From positions 22,541,666 to 22,605,665 of the forward strand of contig OX485807.1 of the NCBI GenBank assembly GCA_950295325.1: a DNA stretch of 64,000 nucleotides, read 5' to 3'. Positions 35,183-46,883 of the stretch are shown here, in pieces. Within the stretch, counting starts at the first letter, position 1. Each line of letters opens with the position of its first letter. The notes under the pieces were generated by a model. It was not told the origin of the DNA and ran no database searches. It saw only the letters and a program-made list of their open reading frames with translations. This DNA is from Polytrichum commune (Eukaryota > Streptophyta > Polytrichopsida > Polytrichales > Polytrichaceae). The translations under genes were made by a program, and so were the position numbers.

Positions 35183-36005
35183 TGCTTCCTCTTCTAGGCC
35201 CCTTAGCACTACTTCTTGTGACATTAATTGAACTTTGTCGCAGTCGCCTCCACAGATTCTTGAGGGATCAGCAGATTCAACACGATCTTGACCTCGGAAG
35301 CTCGATCCCTTGTAGGTTGATTGCCTAGCCTCCAGCTGAACTTTTGGTTTTTTCTCTTATCTTTTGGGTAATTCTCACCTTTTTTACTTGCTTCTTATTT
35401 CCAATATATTTCCTATTAGGATTAATTAACATGTGAGTACGGCCTTTTGGGCTCACACCATGTGGTGTCAGACCCTTAGCCCTAAACCCTTCCATGGGTA
35501 CAATCAAGTGTTACCTTCATCAATGTTAAAAATGCCTTAAGCGTTGTGAACATTGGTATTCCTTGATGCATGAAGTGCATCAATGTTAAATATCAATCTA
35601 GGCTCTCATATAGCTTCTGAGAATGACAAGCAAACTATACTTTGGTAATTGCACCATGGTGAAGGTAGCACTAGAGGAAATCATGTCCAAATCAACCATG
35701 TGCCATGGTGCTAGTAACGACCATGTTCACTGTTGTTATGACTAGAACTGTTATTTTGATTGTTGTTTCCGTTGGAATGTGGGTGATGACAACCCATTTC
35801 AAATTCGACTTGGTTTTGGTTGATACAGTTGCAATGTCAACCTTTATGGCTAAGGACTGCCGTTCCAATAGCACTTAAGTAGACATTTATGTTGACTGGG
35901 TACACTTATTCGATGGAGGGTGACCTGCGAGTTGCCGCTCCTCGCCGGTAAGGGTGGGACACAGGAGGGTCTACGCCTGTCCTGGCCGCCCGAGCCCAGC
36001 CCGAG
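35183..36005. other. intergenic, partly GC-rich, no supportable gene
   Basis: Nothing coding was recognised. At 35953-36020 a GTGGGACACAGGAGG segment and its inverse CCTCCTATGTCCCAC flank a GC-rich spacer, leading into the next foldback. Confidence 0.45.
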
Positions 36006-36350
36006 CCTCCTATGTCCCACCACTAACCAGCTGGTACACTAAATATAATATTTAGTGTCACCAATTATAAATGTCTTGCTGCATACTAATTGTAAACCGC
36101 GGTGTAGGTTCACCAACACTAAATGTTAACCCAACATTATTTATCATTCACAAGGAATGATAAATAATGTCAGGTTAACAATTGATCTTGGTGACACTAC
36201 ACCACAATTTACAATTAGCACGCAGCAAGACAATTTTAATTGGTGACACTACACCACAGTTTACAATTAGCACGCAGCAAGACAATTTTAATTGGTGACA
36301 CTAAATATTTTATTTAGTGTACCAACTGGTTAGTGGCGGGACACAGGAGG
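36006..36350. mobile_element. foldback element with extended inverted repeats (family A-like core)
   Basis: The core TACACTAAATATAATATTTAGTGTCACCAATT (36035 on) mirrors AATTGGTGACACTAAATATTTTATTTAGTGTA (to 36321). The inverted repeat continues outward through CCAGCTGG/CCAACTGG, ACTAACC/GGTTAGT and the CCTCCTATGTCCC/GGGACACAGGAGG blocks, about 65 bp per arm. The inner right half is itself duplicated: GGTGACACTACACCAC followed by TTTACAATTAGCACGCAGCA, twice. A central TCATTC..GAATGATAAATAATG palindrome completes the fold. No coding capacity. Confidence 0.85.
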
Positions 36351-36854
36351 CCGGGGATGGGCTTGGGTGGGCACGAGGTTGGGGCTGGGCTCAGGCGGGC
36401 AGGAGAGGCGCATGCCCTCTTGTGTCATGCCCATAGGGGCGAGGGTTGCCGCTCTTGGTTGCAATTTGTATTGGTCTTGGTGGTTGCCCTATGTGGGTTG
36501 TCTTCCACCATTTCTAGATATGGTTGCCACCCCTCACATGTCCACTTTTCAAGACTTTGTTGACGTTTTCTTTGGTGGACGTCGTCACTCCTCGGGTGGC
36601 ATCTTTTGTCACGGCTTATTAAGAATAACTTCAACACCTTAACCCTAAACCTTAAAACTTATATGTCATTGGCATCATCTATCTCCCTCCCTCTACTGTT
36701 GTTATTCTCCCTCCGTCCCTCTTCCCTTTGATACACATGTTGTTGGTGCTTTTGGTTGTAGTGACCATTCTTCATGGTGACTTCTCTTCTTCCTTTTTCA
36801 TTTGTGTTTTTTTGAGGTTCTTTAGATATGATTTCGGATGTCAAATGTGTGATG
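36351..36854. other. intergenic, no supportable gene
   Basis: Overlapping open frames on both strands look like chance; no domains. Confidence 0.4.
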
Positions 36855-37735
36855 ATGTTCAATTGTTGACGCATATTTTGAAGCCCAAAAGCTTTCATTT
36901 TGTGGGTTTTGGTTTTTTGAAGGTGCAGGAGGTTAAGGGTGTGCTAATGTACAATTGTTGATGCATATTTTGAAGACAAGAACCCAATGTTTGCAGGGTT
37001 TTGGTCTTTTGAAGTCGTAGTAGGTCAAATGTGTATTGATGTTCAATTGTTGATAAATATTTTGAAGCCCAAAAGCTTTAGTCTTTTGAAGGCGTAGGAG
37101 GCCAAATGTGTGCCGAATTTGAATGTTTAAGGCATATTTTGAAGCTCAAGTACTATTTTTTTGGTTGGTTTTGATTTTTTGAAGGTGTGAGAGGTCAAAT
37201 GTGTGCTGATTTCAAAATGTTTGAGGCGTGTTTTGAAGCCCAAAAGATTTTATTTTGTGGGTTTTGGTCTTTTGCAATTGTAGAAGGTCAAATGTGTGTT
37301 GATGTTTGGTTGTTGATATAGATTTTGAAGCCCAAGAGCTTTAGCTTTGTGGATTTAGGTCTTTTGAAGGCATAGAGGTCAACTGTGTTTGTGGCATATT
37401 TTGAAGCCCAAGAACTTTGTTTTTGTGAGTTTTAGCCTTTTGAAGTTGTAGACGGTCAAATGTGTAGTAATGTTCAATCATTGATGCACAAAAAACTTTA
37501 GGTTTGTGGTTATTGTTTTTTTGAAGGTGTAGGAGGTTAAATGTGTGTTGATGTTGACTATTTGATGCATATTTTGAAGTGCAAATGATATATTTTTGTT
37601 GGTTTTGGTTTCGGTTTCTTGAAGGTGTAGGGATTAAATGTATGCAAATGTTGAATATTTGATACATGTTTTGAAGCATAAGTGTTATATTCTGTAGGTG
37701 ATAATAGGTAGAGAATGTCAAGGACATTAATGCAA
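36855..37735. repeat. minisatellite, about ten copies of an ~88-93-bp unit
   Basis: The landmark TTGATGCATATTTTGAAGCCC or a variant recurs at about 36862, 36955, 37046, 37127, 37218, 37310, 37390, 37479, 37560 and 37656. Each is followed by AAAAGCTTT..TTTGTGGGTTTTGG, TTTTTTGAAGGTGTAGGAGG and TCAAATGTGTG. Copies are diverged and AT-rich. Frames across it are repeat by-products. Confidence 0.88.
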
Positions 37736-37904
37736 ACGAGGCAACACAAGCCCAATGTTGCATGTTGAAGGTTTTCACTTGAAAATTGTTTATTTAAAAT
37801 TATATTTCTTTTTCATTTCCCAATCTATGTATAAAGTAACTGCTAATTATTATCATGTGTCACCAAACAAGAACCAGTAATACCAAATCTGCCACTCAAT
37901 CACC

Positions 37905-38130
37905 AAACAACACCCAACACCATGACTCTCACTGATACCCAACCCAACAACAATCAACATCAACCTGGCAATACCCATAATCTACCCAACATCCACCAAG
38001 CAACACCCAAAACCCACCCAATATCAATTGGCCAATACCCACGATCCACTTAATATTCACCAAGTAGCATCCAACAACAACCCAATAGCACCCACAATCT
38101 ACCCAACATCCACCAAGCAACACCTACATG
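37905..38130. repeat. minisatellite, about three copies of a ~60-bp unit
   Basis: The unit CAATACCCA.AATCTACCCAACATCCACCAAGCAACACCCAA is repeated with variation across the interval. Strongly strand-asymmetric: C/A-rich on the plus strand. Confidence 0.8.
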
Positions 38131-39299
38131 TAAGCTTTGTAAACGTAAATCACAACCCATGATGGGGTGGAGAAGTGCATTCCAAACTCTTCACTTTGAC
38201 CACTTATAGCTTGTGCATCTCTACTCTCACTCTAACACTTGAAACAATCAACTTTTATGATTCGCAATTGCTAATTAATGGGATATATTTATTTATTTTT
38301 TCCTAATCCAATTCAATAGTGGAAATTATATGAGCCCACAATTGAGATACACCTTCTTCAAGTCACCTCCATTCTCCATGATACAACGGTCGCATAAATC
38401 TTGTGAAATACGTAAGGCCATAAATCAACAATGGCTAAGATTTGGCCTAAACCAATTAGGTGGCGACACGTGTAAGCATGATATGAAAGGGTCACCCAAA
38501 TCATGTATATGAATCGAAGCCTTTGTCGAGATGGCGGTGGTTGGAGCCTTTGTTTACTCATCCTTTCTTAGATCACATCATATGATTGCATGCATGTTCA
38601 TTCATAAGTATGTTTGATGTCATGGAGCGAAGGCACATCTTGCCGAGATCTAACGGTTGAGGGTGCATCTCAGGCATAATATGTGTGACACATGGTCAAA
38701 CAATAGTGGGCTATGAGGAATCTTCACTGCCTCTAATTTCTAGTAGCACAAAATATTGTATCCATTCCCTACATATATAGCAACACCTACAACATAGATT
38801 GCAAATCCTTTGTAGAAATGATGGCCATAAATATGATATATTGCATAGAAATATACATTGGAATCCTTTTACTTGGCCATACTCATACCCCAAATTCAAC
38901 TAGTTTCTTCGATCAAAGAATTTCATCTATAGCTCAAAGCTTTTTCAACAAGGATCATTTCACAAAGGAATACTAGAATTGAGGTCATCATCAACAAATA
39001 TATATATGTTTCTTATCTTCATACCCATATCGATGGTTTTTTAAAGCAGTTCATTCTTAAATGCTTGGGCAATCACCAAGTGGTTGATTTATTGTCAAAG
39101 GGTCAAAGTCATCAATTTTCCAAATCTTTGTCGGAGATGCTCCTTCCACAAGATGTTTAAGTTAGGTTATGATGCATCTTTTGACCACTAGGATTGAGCA
39201 AAATACCTAATTTGTAAATTTTATATCATTGAAAAAATTTGAAATTTTGCGTGTCCATAGTACAAGTTGGATTTTAGGGATGCTTCAATCATGTGCCTC
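38131..39299. other. intergenic, no supportable gene
   Basis: AT-rich sequence with no coding frame and no clear repeats. Confidence 0.45.
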
Positions 39300-40150
39300 T
39301 TGTAACGTCTACTGATTGGATTCACACAACAAAACTTTTGTGTTGCATTAGCAAATTCATAATGAAGCATCAACAAGAATTGAATTGAAAATCAAACCTC
39401 TATTGATTTGATTGCGATCATCATAAGTGCATGTTATCGATTCCTTAGAGGTTGTTTACATCATGGACCATAAAGTCGTCCCAAGGCCCTGTAAAACATG
39501 TGATTGGTTGTTGAATTTGTCTTGGGATTACTTCAGTTGACACCAAGGGGAAAAAATCAGAGTGACCATGGAGTTGAAGGTCCCCAAAAGACATATTTCA
39601 AGGCCTACATTGTCCACTAACACGGTCCAACATGATTTGCGGTGGGAGAGGCAAAAGACATGCTCTGGTAGAAAAAAAGACAAGGACCCATGGTAGAGAA
39701 ATGTTGTTATAATAAATTTTGAATGAAATTTTATTTGGGGAAGAGAAGACGAAGACAAGAGAAGACATGAGAATGGTCAAACTTGGATTTTTTTTCTTCT
39801 TCTTCTCAAAACTGACATTTTGGGGCATATTTAAAAAAAATAACCACATTCACTTGTTGGTGCATGGTCATTCCTCTTGGTCCACGTTTGGTTTACACCT
39901 AGTGAGGGGCCCAAGGGCTTTGTGAATTGATTTTGTAAGGAATCAGACCATGGAAGTTGGATCATCAAGTCAGAGAATGGAAAAATGGTCCGACTTCATG
40001 GTCCATGGTGTAAACTGGCTCTTATTAATTGAATAGAATACATGGGTCCTCCCAAATTTGTGTTTATTGTTGAGTGTGGAGCAGCTAATCAAATTTGAAG
40101 CGTAGTCCAATCTCATTTAAACACGTGTGTTTATGGTGTTCCATTGAAGG
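39300..40150 (+). repeat. dispersed repeat family E, copy 1, split by a Harbinger MITE
   Basis: The halves 39300-39447 and 40022-40150 are continuous in copies at 52000-52340 and 57530-57870. Shared landmarks: TTACACAACAAAA.TTTGTGTTGCATTAGCAAAT, CATAAGTGCATGTT, TGAGTGTGGAG, TAGTCCAATCTC.TTTTAAACA(C/T)GTGT.TTTATG. No coding capacity; nature of the element unknown. Confidence 0.75.
39448..40021. mobile_element. non-autonomous PIF/Harbinger MITE, 574 bp, TTA duplication
   Basis: The left TIR GAGGTTGTTTACATCATGGACC and the reverse-complemented right TIR GAGCCAGTTTACACCATGGACC match the ends of the 20340-24053 element. TTA flanks both sides (39445-39447 and 40022-40024). The interior (about 39600-39720) resembles, on the opposite strand, the stretch 23770-23950 of the larger element (GTTGGACC.TGT, TTGGGGACCT.AC.T.CATGGTC). 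So this is a deletion derivative of the same family. Confidence 0.93.
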
Positions 40151-40339
40151 AAGTTGCCCCCGCCAACTGCTGACGGAAGCAGGACAAAGGGCCCACCACC
40201 GCAAAGTGGGTCCCGCATCCCCAGATGGTTCTAGAGGGTGATGGGCAAGCTTGAACAAATTAGGGTTTGCAGAGGTTGGGGGAGGGAGACACACAGGCAC
40301 ACACGTACAGACACAGACACAGAGAGATTGGGGTTTGGG

Positions 40340-41014
40340 ATGGCGATGGAGGAGCCGGATGAGGAATCGCTTGCTGGAAGCAACAAGGATACGGGCATCG
40401 ACGCCGAGGCCAGAGCGGAGTCGACAAAGAAGGCATCCTCCTACACCTACTGGGTGCGCAACAATGACATGGCGGGGGCACCGGCTGCGGTTCCTAAGAA
40501 ACTGACGGCGTCGGAGGTGGTGACGGAGAAGGGGCAGCAGCCAACGCACCTAGGGTCGCGATGGAACCAAGCAGGTACGTGGGAGGAGAAGTGTCTGAAC
40601 TCGTGGGCGTGGAGCCGTGTGAAGGAGTTGCTTGCTGGTATAGAACCCATGCATTTCGAGGAAGGGACGGTGAGAGTTTTGGAGGTTTCGAGTTGTAGCG
40701 GCGATGCGACCCTAGTGACTGTGCGGCAGAAGAAGCGGGTGGGGTATTCGTTTGAGATAGAGATGAAGTACACGATGAATGTGAAGAAGCAGGGTGACGA
40801 AGAAGAGGAGAAGAAGGATGTCGAGGGGAAGATGAAAGTGACGGAGGCTTGTTACGGCGAATTGGATGATCTGCAGCTTGAGGTGAATGTGAGCTCGAAG
40901 GATGTGTCGGATTCTGTGCTGAGGAAAAAGATCACCCAATCCTTGGTGTCGTTGTTCTTACCTGAAATTCGGTGTAAGCTTGAGCAGTTCGAGGCAGAGT
41001 TGAAGGAGAGGTAA
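40340..41014 (+). CDS. Aha1 N-terminal domain protein (activator of Hsp90 ATPase type)
   Basis: The predicted protein is 224 residues from ATG 40340 (MAMEEPDEES), a start preferred over an in-frame upstream ATG because the upstream part is non-conserved. Residues about 1-70 are acidic then basic and low-complexity. From about 73 the Aha1_N fold appears: SRWNQAGTWEEK and WSRVKELL. Then a beta-rich stretch with KKRVGYSFEIEMKY leads to the closing helix LRKKITQSLVSLFLPEIRCK. This domain binds the Hsp90 middle segment and stimulates its ATPase in the cytosol. The usual C-terminal SRPBCC domain of ~330-residue Aha1 is absent. The stop TAA lies inside a consensus-like splice donor (GAGAG|GTAATG), so a longer spliced form cannot be excluded, though no SRPBCC exon was recognised in the next 2 kb. 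Intact single exon. Confidence 0.88.
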   Translation: MAMEEPDEESLAGSNKDTGIDAEARAESTKKASSYTYWVRNNDMAGAPAAVPKKLTASEVVTEKGQQPTHLGSRWNQAGTWEEKCLNSWAWSRVKELLAGIEPMHFEEGTVRVLEVSSCSGDATLVTVRQKKRVGYSFEIEMKYTMNVKKQGDEEEEKKDVEGKMKVTEACYGELDDLQLEVNVSSKDVSDSVLRKKITQSLVSLFLPEIRCKLEQFEAELKER

Positions 41015-43319
41015 TGGCTTGGGACATGCGGCTTTAATGATCTCCACATTACATTACTATCCCTCCAAGCCCCCTGTATCACCTTAGGGTGATATAGCAA
41101 TTAATCATCTATGACTTGAACAATATGGATGTCTACACTGTGATTTATTTTCACGTGACTGCAGACCATGGGTAACAAGGAAGGTTGATTCTTCAAGCTT
41201 GTGTCTCGTCTAGGTCGTTAGCTTGCGTTCTATCATCAATTTTTGAAGCCCAGGGATATGGCAGAGTAACACTATCAGGGACTTTGCATATGCAAAACTG
41301 CAATGGATGGCCATCTGAGGGTTCATGACCATTCCCTATTCAGTGGCTTCGAGCTCAGGGTTAGCTCTGAATTCCGGATGACCTGGGTAACTCGAGAAAG
41401 CGTATACTCTTTGATATAGATGCATCGAGTTTCAGACGAAACTGTCTCAATGTTTGGTATTGCATGTTTGCTCTCTAAACATAAGTGTTTCTCTTTGTAT
41501 CTTGCTTAAGGTCAATGTGAACGGTGCTCTTTCTGAAAATGCCGTATGGAGTATGTTTGGTTTTGACTCTCACAATGTTGAGAGTTTGCTTGAGTTCTAG
41601 GTATTTCACACTCAATGCTCATTTTGAATATACCAGCATGAGGGCATAGAGCTCACTAAATCGAGATTTCTCGCAATGTTCTCTGGCATCATGGATCAGT
41701 TCTGTTGGATTGAGTTGTTCATGTTGATTGATTTCGGATAATGTACCAGTCTCCACGCAGTCATATGCACAATCTTGGTATGCAACTACACCAGGGTCTT
41801 CATAAGCTTATGTACTGTTGCATTCGTACCATGTTGTTCTGTCATCATGTTCGAAAGCCCAGGGAAGTTTCACATTAATGGTTTCTCGAGTTAGTTGCTC
41901 GAGTTTTATGGGGCCCAGAAGACTGGGTGCTACCATTGCAGAAACTGTTATAGAGGAAGTTCCTGTTACAGCTACTATACATATGCAGATGGCTATCGTT
42001 TTCCCTTATCGTAAAGCTTGCAGATTCCCGGTGCGATCATTCATGGATTCTGAATATCTTAAACTATGTGTGTCGACATAAACGAGGTGACCATAATGTA
42101 TTCCGGTGTGTTTCACGAAGTCTGATTTTGTCTTGTATGTTGAATGCTTCTGATTTTTGTATTACTTGAAAGCTTTCACGTCTCCGCTGTAGTGCTGTTG
42201 TTTCAGTTCCTTGTGTATTACAATTGCAATCTGTCAGCGATGCTGATGGAAGAGCTGACATCGATTTTGTCTGGTTGAGCCGCCTTGTGCTACATGGACA
42301 ATTATATGAATTACAATTTCAGCTCAGTGCATTGGAGGAACTGAGAATACTGTTTCTACAAATCTCAGAAGTTTCATTGGATGGCAACTCCACAGTGCTT
42401 TTGTTAGTGCTTGTGACACCTGCATTGGCATTGTACTTGCGGTTGCTGCAGTGTATCAGTCATAATATGGACCTTGATTGACAGTATTAAATTCTGGCAA
42501 GTTTGATGTGAAGATTTTATGTCATGTTGGTCTTGCTGTTGTAGATGGGTTTGTTGGATGGGTTTCTGTTTAGTCTAAATCACTTCAGTTCTGTTAACAA
42601 GAATGAACTGATCCAATCCTAGTCAAAATTCGTATGTGCCAAGATGGGCAGTTCCTAATACAATTTTGACTAGGATTGGATTGGGGATAATCTTATCCTG
42701 TTAGCAATTATGAATTACTCAAATTGTCATTTCAAGTTTCAGAATTGGTGTTGAGATGCAAGGTCTTAAAGTGAAGATTCTCTTTCAGTTTAAGTGATCA
42801 CTTAGGTCCTTTTGGTTGTCTTAGGAATTGGACCTAGTATGGTTTTTAGATTCTGATTGCATTTGTGAACTGTCCGACCAACATGCTGCCGTCAATGGTG
42901 AAACCGATTGGCAAAGTTGGACATCAACATGCATTGGTGTCCATCCACCTTTGCTATTCAACCCTTCGAAAATGCATAATAGATATCGTTCTACTTCTTT
43001 TTGTGTTGTTTTGGAAACAACTCATCCATTTTAGTGTCTGTTCATGCCTTGCCATATACCACTCAAAGGTGGTCCTGCTTAGAAGAGTGACCACGTAAGG
43101 ACCATGTAAGGGACCTTAATCTGAAACGCCATTTCAACGAAGTCTACAGTATAGTGTAGACAAGCAATCTGTTGATGAGTTTATGTAAATTGTTGAGCTG
43201 CTGCCATGATTATGGGGAGTAATCTCCAGCATGTTGTGAAAGAATTTTACTTGTCTGTAGGTAGAATAATCTAAGGTATGCGGGTGTTAGTCGGTTACTT
43301 TTCTTAATCCGACACTTTT
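41015..43319. other. downstream flank of the Aha1-like gene, no further exon recognised
   Basis: The sequence looks less repetitive than the surroundings and may hold 3' UTR or introns. It was searched by eye for the Aha1 C-terminal domain signatures (GG.FS.FDG, W.F..W) without success. Confidence 0.4.
42595..42710. repeat. near-perfect hairpin (20-bp stem, 31-nt loop)
   Basis: GATCCAATCCTAGTCAAAAT (from 42610) is followed after 31 nt by its reverse complement ATTTTGACTAGGATTGGAT (to about 42682). Pairing continues imperfectly outward (TTAACAAGA against a CTAACAGGA-type arm), giving arms of about 35 bp. Size fits a small foldback element or a young miRNA-like precursor; nothing distinguishes them here. 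Confidence 0.8.
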
Positions 43320-43560
43320 ATTCAATTGGTGTGGGGTTGGGGGAGGATCAAAGAACAAACACCATAGAGACACATGTATTAATGAGGTTGGATTACGTCT
43401 TCAAATTTTATTAACTACTCCACACACAATAGTGAACACAATTGGGAGGACCTGTGTATTCATTCAAGAAATCCACAAACATGCACTTCCGATAACCTTA
43501 AGTAAAGTAGGGGAGCTTTGATCATCACTTTGATTTCTGCTGATGTTTCATCCTATTTTG
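43320..43560 (-). repeat. dispersed repeat family E, minus-strand copy
   Basis: Read on the minus strand it matches family E: TGCATGTTTGTGGATTTCTT, TAGTTAATAAAATTTGAAGA and TGTGTCTCTATGGTGTTTG correspond to landmarks in the 52 kb and 57.5 kb copies. Confidence 0.6.
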
Positions 43561-44989
43561 CGAATGCAACACAAATTTGAAGATGTAATCTGACCAATAG
43601 AAGATGGAAGACAAGAAAACTGTGCCATTTAACACCTGCATACCTTAGAGGCATTCAGCATGCATCCTCATTGAGTCGCTATGACATTGGTTGTGTATAC
43701 TTTACTTTTCTGAATGTGTGATACTAAATAATTTCTCCTTGTTTATAGACATTCTAGTGCTGGCTTCTTTGCACAACATGGATTTTGGTCATAATTGTTG
43801 GAGTGCTTTTTCTCCAAGGTATCTAGGATGTAACAAGAATCAAAGTTCTATGTGGACAAATTGGTACAGTAGGCTCATGGCTGTCTCTGCAAACCTTTAT
43901 CCAAACTCAAACTGGAAGTTGAAAACATTTGAAGGTGCCACCTGATTGTGATGGCCTGCGATCCATGCAAGATCATGTGTATTGATGGGACCTTCCATGT
44001 TTTGGAAATAAACGTGTAAGGAAGACGTGCCTGATTCAGTCACTTATCCAATGAATGGGGAGAATGGTGAATCGCTAGTTACAGATAAAGCAGTTGAGTT
44101 TGAGAAATCACCAGTTGGAGTTCCAGACTTCAGGACAGTTCCCCATCATTTTACAGGAATTTAGAGAATATACCTCATATTAATAAAGGAAAACCAAAAG
44201 ATGTCAACATGTAACCGGCTGGACTTGGAAACCCTAGGATCTTGGCCGATTGTGTTCAAAAATCTATCCTAGACATTGCACTTATCGTAACTCCTAATGT
44301 CATATGTGACCATAATCTGGTTGTGACCAATTTGCTTTGACCGCTTTGACAATAGTTCGAATGGTTTCTTGATTGTTTCAAGTACTCCTCTTGTTCATGT
44401 TCTACTTTGCTGTGTCTTATCACGTGGCTGCTTTTGATCCACCAAATTTATCTATTTTTGGATTAATTAAAATATGGGAGTTTGTTTTCAATTGGTTAGC
44501 AGTGGAACTAGTCCACGAATGCATGCTTGACATTTGTCACCTCCGTGGTGTAGGGGCAATGTATCCTAAACATGTTTTTTTTTTGTCGATCCCTATGTGC
44601 AAATGATTCCCAATTGATTTGAAATTTTGCATGACACTCAAACGCAACATATCTTAAACATCTACCGTTGGAATTTTTTGTTGGACATGTGGTGGTGGGT
44701 GTGAATCCGTGTGGAAGGTGCACAGTTGTGGCACTGCTACAAACCTCAAATTTCAAAGCTTCCCAAAAATCTAAAAATCATGGTTTCAAGATTTGTGAGC
44801 TGATTTGAATAGATGTTAACCCTAGATTTTTAAGCTCTCCACCTTCAGATCACAAATCACTTATAGATAGGGGTATGATCAAGAAAAGAAATCGATAAAG
44901 GTCCGTATACATTATGTGCTTAAAGGATATCAACCAATATATAGTAGGTTCAATAGTTAGCACAGTTGGGAGGACCACTTTGATCACTT
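43561..44989. other. intergenic, no supportable gene
   Basis: No coding frame with recognisable domains on either strand. Confidence 0.4.
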
Positions 44990-45181
44990 AGGGTTTCTCC
45001 ACTTGTGGAGCCACAAGCAAGCATCTACCATCGATATTTAAGGACTTTAGAGGCAAGATTGTAGGTATGTCCATTCATCAACCCCTATATATATCTAACA
45101 CCCCCCCCTTTTTTTTACCAATTATATCATAGATGGTAGAGGTCTGTCTACGGCTCCATGAGTGGAGATGCTCTTAACCCT
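44990..45181. mobile_element. MITE family C, copy 1 (TIR with CATCTCCACTCATGGAGCC)
   Basis: Left end TTCTCCACTTGTGGAGCCAC ... CATCTACCATCG; right end reverse-complemented GAGCATCTCCACTCATGGAG ... CTCTACCATCT. About 190 bp, no open frame, contains a C9T9-type homopolymer pair. Similar ends occur at 56898-57235. Confidence 0.65.
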
Positions 45182-46511
45182 AAATTTTGTCGAGGCCGAT
45201 TTGTGTCTTTGCTTTGGGCAAACTACCAAAATGAAGGTAGACATTAGATTCAACCAATCATGAGTGTAACTAATAGAACATAAATCCTCAACTTAAATTT
45301 ATCTTTACATCTTTGACAATCCCAAAATCATTTTGGAATTGAAGCAACTTTGGATTTCTATAAGCAATGCATGGTTTGGTGCTCACGAAATAACCAACTG
45401 TTTTGATACGACTTGCTCTTTCAAATTAGAGTCTTTAAACCGTAGTTTTTTGGTATTATTCACAACACAAGGTGTTTATCTCACATTGGACATTCACAGA
45501 CAGTCAATATGATATTAACATAGACCTCATATGCCTTGAAGTTTTATAAATCATAATATCTAGAAACCACTCAAAAAAATCTCAAAAAAATGTAGACATG
45601 AAGTTGATGTGTTTTGAATTATGCGGGAATAAATTAAAGATAAAGTCACTCAATTTAACAATTGAGAATTAATCCTAAACTTATGACAATGATAATTTTG
45701 CTGCTCCAAAAGAGCCAATGACATCTATGGACTAAAAAAGGGGGGGGATCCTCACTTTAATCTCTTATATTTTTTGTTTCACATTTGATTCATGAACTAG
45801 AAAATGACAATCTTTGTGATTTGCAATTGCTAACCGGATGGGACACATATGATTTGAACCACCATACAAAATAATATGTGCAGTTGGGAGTGCCCACAAT
45901 AAGATCACATACCTTATTTTCATGATTGAGTTACAATTTACACTAGCATGAGTCACTATGATCTAAAATAACTATGAGGCAAACAATGGATTCTTCATTC
46001 ATTGAACTAATATAAGATAAGTGGGCCTTCAATGAACGCTTTTATCTCTGCATGCAAGGATACGAAATGCATAATGAGTGCAAGACGATTAATGAACTCA
46101 AAACGTCCATGTAGCCATTTTTTCCATAGCTTTTGAAGCTCATACACACATCTTGTTCATTGTCAAAGTGTAAATTCTCTTCTCATTAAATGAGCATATA
46201 GAGTCCCTTAATTATGTTGGTTATTTGAGTAGAGACTATTAGTTTTGAGCATCGAGTGAAATCTCTTGGAAACACATGTCAATCTAGTGTTCGTTTGTAG
46301 ATAACACTTCACCACACACCACTCAAATGTAGGAGTCCGATGAAGATAAGTGAACAAATTAGACCCACTTACGATAGTGTTTGAGATTGGTTCGGTTTCC
46401 AAGGTGTTGTTTGCCCTAATTTTGATGTGTGAGAGGTTGCTACAATATTTTATTGATGTTATGTCTAAACCGTTTTGGAGGGCTGCCTCATAAAAGTAAA
46501 CTATATGTCTA
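45182..46511. other. intergenic; contains a weak partial copy of repeat family E at about 46236-46360
   Basis: No gene seen. The stretch near 46310-46360 (CACCACTCAAAT, GATGAAGATAAGTGAAC) resembles 60810-60860 and the ends of family E copies. Confidence 0.4.
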
Positions 46512-46883
46512 GACCGTTTATGGTATTTAGTGTCACTTACCTTATTTTGAGGTGTATGGTAGGTTACACTATGAGTATGAGTATGTTCAATAATGTTATG
46601 AGGTGCATTGCCTATGTTACACAACGGTCTACAAGGTGTCTGAAGTGTACACAAATGACACTTGGCATTAGTATGGTCAAGAATATCTCAACTATCATCT
46701 CAAGTATCCCAATGTGCTACGCTAAATGTCATACTGTAAGTAAGTTTTCACTTAAAAGAGTTACTTACATGACAAATAGTGTTATTATATTGGCAATTAG
46801 TGAACGTGGCACTTTGAGACTTCTAGGCATCTAGTTAGGCCCTTCAGAGATAGTGTACATGACACTAAATAACATAGACGGTG
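46512..46883. mobile_element. MITE family B, copy 2
   Basis: Left GACCGTTTATGGTATTTAGT plus GTCAC; right, reverse-complemented, ACACCGTCTATGTTATTTAG plus TGTCATG. 372 bp. Interior landmarks (AAGTAACT.TTTAAGTGAAA, TTGGGATAC, GGCAAGTGTCAT) match the 14585-15082 copy when one of them is inverted. Confidence 0.7.

Noticed and set aside
40238-40339. N-terminal extension of the Aha1-like protein from an upstream ATG
   Set aside because: The extension (Arg/Thr/His-rich, derived from an ACACAG repeat) looks like 5' UTR; the start at 40340 has a better context and a plausible acidic N-terminus.
41818-42481. Possible C-terminal exons of the Aha1-like gene
   Set aside because: Translations lack SRPBCC landmarks, and the frames are short with no paired splice sites.
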